From the NCBI GenBank assembly GCA_003023745.1, contig PXYV01000003.1:54867-118866 (forward strand): 64,000 bases of DNA, in the 5' to 3' direction. Below the pieces are notes generated by a model, which saw nothing but the letters and a program-made list of their open reading frames with translations, was not told the DNA's origin and did not search any database. A program made the position numbers and the translations under genes. Positions within the stretch are counted from its first letter, which is position 1, and each line of letters begins with the position of its first letter. The DNA comes from Sulfobacillus acidophilus (GTDB lineage Bacteria; Bacillota; Sulfobacillia; Sulfobacillales; Sulfobacillaceae). Of this stretch, positions 62,454 through 64,000 are shown in pieces.

Positions 62454-63061
62454 CACGACCACCACTTCTGCGTCCGATACAAATTGGCACGAAGACCTTG
62501 ATGAACCGGAAATATCCGTCTGGCCTCACTGAGTTGGTTAAAATCCAAACTTACAGAGCACAACGTGCCTTCACTCGTGAGAGGCATTACCCCTTCTTCT
62601 GCCGGGTCTAACTCGCACGGTCCAAACAGCGCTGGATACTCTCCGACAGTCATCCCCCAGATTTGATTTGCTTGCGCCGCACGCCACAGCGGATTTAAGT
62701 AGACCGGTGTCCAATGCGCCGTAGTACTAATGATCAGCGTGACGCCAGCCACGGCCAAGGCTCGGGGAATTTCCGGAATGCGCAGGTCGGCTTCAACCAA
62801 CCAGGCAATGTAATGGCCTTGAAATTTAAAGACGCGACCGCTGCCGATAGCGAGAATGGTGTGCTTCCATTCCTGGGGCTGTGCATTAAATGCCAACATC
62901 GCTCCTGACGCATCCCAAGCAATGATTGGGGTCTCGGACCATCCTGCCCAGGTCCGAACCTGGACTTCTGCCGGAAGCCGGGGCGCCATCCACAGCACTA
63001 GGTCATATCCCGTGCGAGGCGCCGGTAACTCGTTCTCCCGAATGATCCAAATGTTAGGCAC
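62453..63061 (-). CDS. Nitrilase-fold protein without catalytic Cys (pseudo-nitrilase)
   Basis: This 202-aa protein matches the C-terminal two thirds of the nitrilase fold: VEADLRIPEIPRALAVAG, LIISTTAHWTP, LWRAAQANQIWGM, GPCELDP, and EARRIFPVHQGLRANLY. At the active-site position the family C-x-D-x-R-x-P-E reads E-A-D-L-R-I-P-E, so the nucleophile Cys is Glu. The N-terminal part with the catalytic Glu and Lys is also missing or highly changed. It is probably non-enzymatic and may partner the nitrilase encoded downstream. GTG 63061 follows GGGGGA and overlaps the stop of an upstream frame. Confidence 0.75.
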   Translation of the reverse strand: MPNIWIIRENELPAPRTGYDLVLWMAPRLPAEVQVRTWAGWSETPIIAWDASGAMLAFNAQPQEWKHTILAIGSGRVFKFQGHYIAWLVEADLRIPEIPRALAVAGVTLIISTTAHWTPVYLNPLWRAAQANQIWGMTVGEYPALFGPCELDPAEEGVMPLTSEGTLCSVSLDFNQLSEARRIFPVHQGLRANLYRTQKWWS

Positions 63062-63290
63062 AGCGAGTCCCCCACTTTCTGGCTCGATGACGACTCCACC
63101 GGTCCGCCATGCCTCCCGCCCAAGCTATCAGACCCGCTCCGGTAGGCATCAGCCCCACTGGGTGGACGTTTTCAAGTCCCCAATCCCGAAAATTATCGGT
63201 ATCTCGCCACAAACGGCTCGACCTGTCGTGCACGAGCATCTCGATCAACTCCACGCCGTGACGCCTGCCCTGACCTACGAGGGCCCCTTC
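63054..63290 (-). pseudogene. Possible 3' remnant of a gene cut by the IscB element
   Basis: A frame ends at TAA 63056-63054 overlapping the pseudo-nitrilase start, as in a coupled operon. It reads VELIEMLVHDRSSRLWRD and GLENVHPVGLMPTGAGLIAW before the stop. No family is recognised. Its upstream part runs into the element's right end, so the original gene was probably truncated by the insertion. Confidence 0.3.
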
Positions 63291-63315
63291 GGCTTCACCG
63301 AATACCCGCGAGAAG

Positions 63316-63335
63316 CCCGCAGCTTTAGCCGTGGG
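63316..63335 (-). repeat. Imperfect hairpin at the right end of the IS200/IS605-type element
   Basis: CCCGCAGCT, TT, AGCCGTGGG on the plus strand form a 9-bp stem with one mismatch and one wobble. Similar subterminal hairpins followed by CTTCTCGCGGG-like sequence mark right ends of IS200/IS605 elements that carry iscB or tnpB. It lies 22 bases past the iscB stop. Confidence 0.55.
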
Positions 63336-63357
63336 GAGGAAAGCGGGTGCACTAAGG

Positions 63358-64000
63358 TCAGGCGGAAACCGTTTTTTGCTCAACCGTCCATCCTCCATTC
63401 CGTTGCAGGATGCGACAGTGTTTGTACGCAATGCCCTGGGCCACGCGCTTCCCCTGCACCGAAATGTCAAAAAAGCCCGTGGCTCGCACCAGGACCCGTC
63501 CCGTCCACGTCCCCGCGTACTTCCCTTGGGGCACCACCGCGCGCACGAGGTCTCCGGTCTGAAACCCGCAGTGCGCCTTGCGTCGGGACCGATGCCGGAT
63601 CGGAAACCCATAGGCATCCGTCCCGCACAGTTGCCGGTGGCCGCGTCCCTTGGCGGTCCACACCTGCACATATGCAGGAACACTCGTGAACCGGTCGGGG
63701 GTGCTTTCCCCGACACACAGCGCGTCATAGTAGTGTTCTTTCGGCAACCCGTGCGCAATCCGTTGCTTTTTGGTCCGGCCACCGGAGCCGCCTTCCACCG
63801 GTAATCCCGTAGCTTTGAGTTGTTCGTACAACCGCCAGCGGGTGGCGTTCATCATCGCCGCATCTTTGAGCGGCTTCCGGTCTTGGGCTTGGATGTCCGG
63901 ATACCCAAACTCTGCAGCCGTCTGACTCCCTTTGATCTGGTTGCAGGCGTGGCACGCCAGGGCCAAGTTGCTGACCCGGTCCGTGCCCCCGCGGCTCTTG
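63358..64000 (-). CDS. iscB: IscB RNA-guided nuclease, C-terminal part (5' end outside the window)
   Basis: The visible 213 or so residues are the C-terminus of IscB, the transposon-encoded relative and probable ancestor of Cas9. They contain the second half of the HNH domain (SRGGTDRVSNLALACHACN, then QIKG). RuvC-III follows (LKDAAMMNATRWRLYEQLKA; GLPKEHYYDALCVGES, with the His and Asp of the active site) and then the C-terminal GFQTGDLVRAVVP and GKYAGTWTGRVLVRATG. All visible motifs are intact. The start, N-terminal PLMP and RuvC-I/II and bridge helix, and the omega-RNA that precedes iscB, would lie beyond base 64000. Confidence 0.9.
   Translation of the reverse strand, partial: KSRGGTDRVSNLALACHACNQIKGSQTAAEFGYPDIQAQDRKPLKDAAMMNATRWRLYEQLKATGLPVEGGSGGRTKKQRIAHGLPKEHYYDALCVGESTPDRFTSVPAYVQVWTAKGRGHRQLCGTDAYGFPIRHRSRRKAHCGFQTGDLVRAVVPQGKYAGTWTGRVLVRATGFFDISVQGKRVAQGIAYKHCRILQRNGGWTVEQKTVSA

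Noticed and set aside
62856..63804. Long plus-strand frames opposite the pseudo-nitrilase and iscB
   Set aside because: They are antisense to recognisable proteins and show no protein-like motifs.
1..64000. CRISPR arrays, tRNA and rRNA genes
   Set aside because: No regularly spaced direct repeats were seen, and the intergenic gaps show no T-loop or cloverleaf pattern by eye. A covariance-model scan would be decisive.

Overview
This window looks like a chromosome segment of an endospore-forming Firmicute with a moderately high GC content. A Sulfobacillus-like or related deep-branching lineage is my best guess. The evidence is a Gram-positive PolC polymerase, dipicolinate synthase genes, SpoVR/YhbH/PrkA, YtrH/YtrI, YlmC/YmxH, TepA and YlzJ, a gene order close to the Bacillus subtilis polC-to-ymdB region, and frequent GTG and TTG starts. 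The genus is inferred; nothing in the window proves it.

Layout. 1-13.1 kb: end of an unidentified gene, polC, an MFS transporter, then the nusA operon (nusA, ylxR/rnpM, ylxQ, infB, rbfA, nrnA-like, truB, ribF). rimP and ylxP are absent from their usual places. 13.3-16.2 kb: a small ORF, rpsO with terminator, pnp. 16.5-21 kb: a GH113-like glycosidase, a YlxY-type deacetylase homologue, an M16 peptidase without a normal start codon, a dimeric-type dUTPase, ymxH and a glycine-rich stress protein. 21.1-25.7 kb: dpaA-dpaB-asd-dapG-dapA, which makes dihydrodipicolinate and oxidises it to dipicolinate for the spore core. 25.7-33.1 kb: RNase J behind its own promoter and leader hairpin, ytrH-ytrI on the minus strand, tepA, ylzJ, a decayed gap, uppP and spoIIIE/ftsK.

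33.2-37.7 kb: the sporulation/stress triad yhbH-spoVR-prkA. 37.7-42.8 kb: a lineage-specific-looking stretch with a strikingly tryptophan-rich protein of unknown function and a stand-alone LON domain protein, then an acyl-CoA dehydrogenase overlapping asnS. 42.8-50.3 kb: rodZ-like, a D,D-carboxypeptidase, a PdaB-like deacetylase, rimO, pgsA, a small membrane protein overlapping a short FtsH-like protease, and a decayed IS21 istB fragment. 50.4-58.9 kb: cinA, a DEAD-box helicase, recA, recX, a YfhL-type ferredoxin, an unknown gene where rny might be expected, ymdB, an M19 dipeptidase and pepA. 58.9-64 kb: a coiled-coil ORF, a GH18 glycosidase, a membrane protein, then a minus-strand operon of a cysteine-less pseudo-nitrilase, an apparently active nitrilase and a DedA protein. 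The window ends inside a 5'-truncated IscB gene (RNA-guided nuclease, ancestor-like to Cas9) carried by an IS200/IS605-type element.

Most of the window is conserved housekeeping and sporulation DNA. The parts most worth a second look are the IscB element, the pseudo-nitrilase/nitrilase pair, the Trp-rich protein, the possible split FtsH, the long ylxQ/infB overlap, the M16 gene start, and the missing rimP and rny. No CRISPR array, tRNA or rRNA gene was seen.
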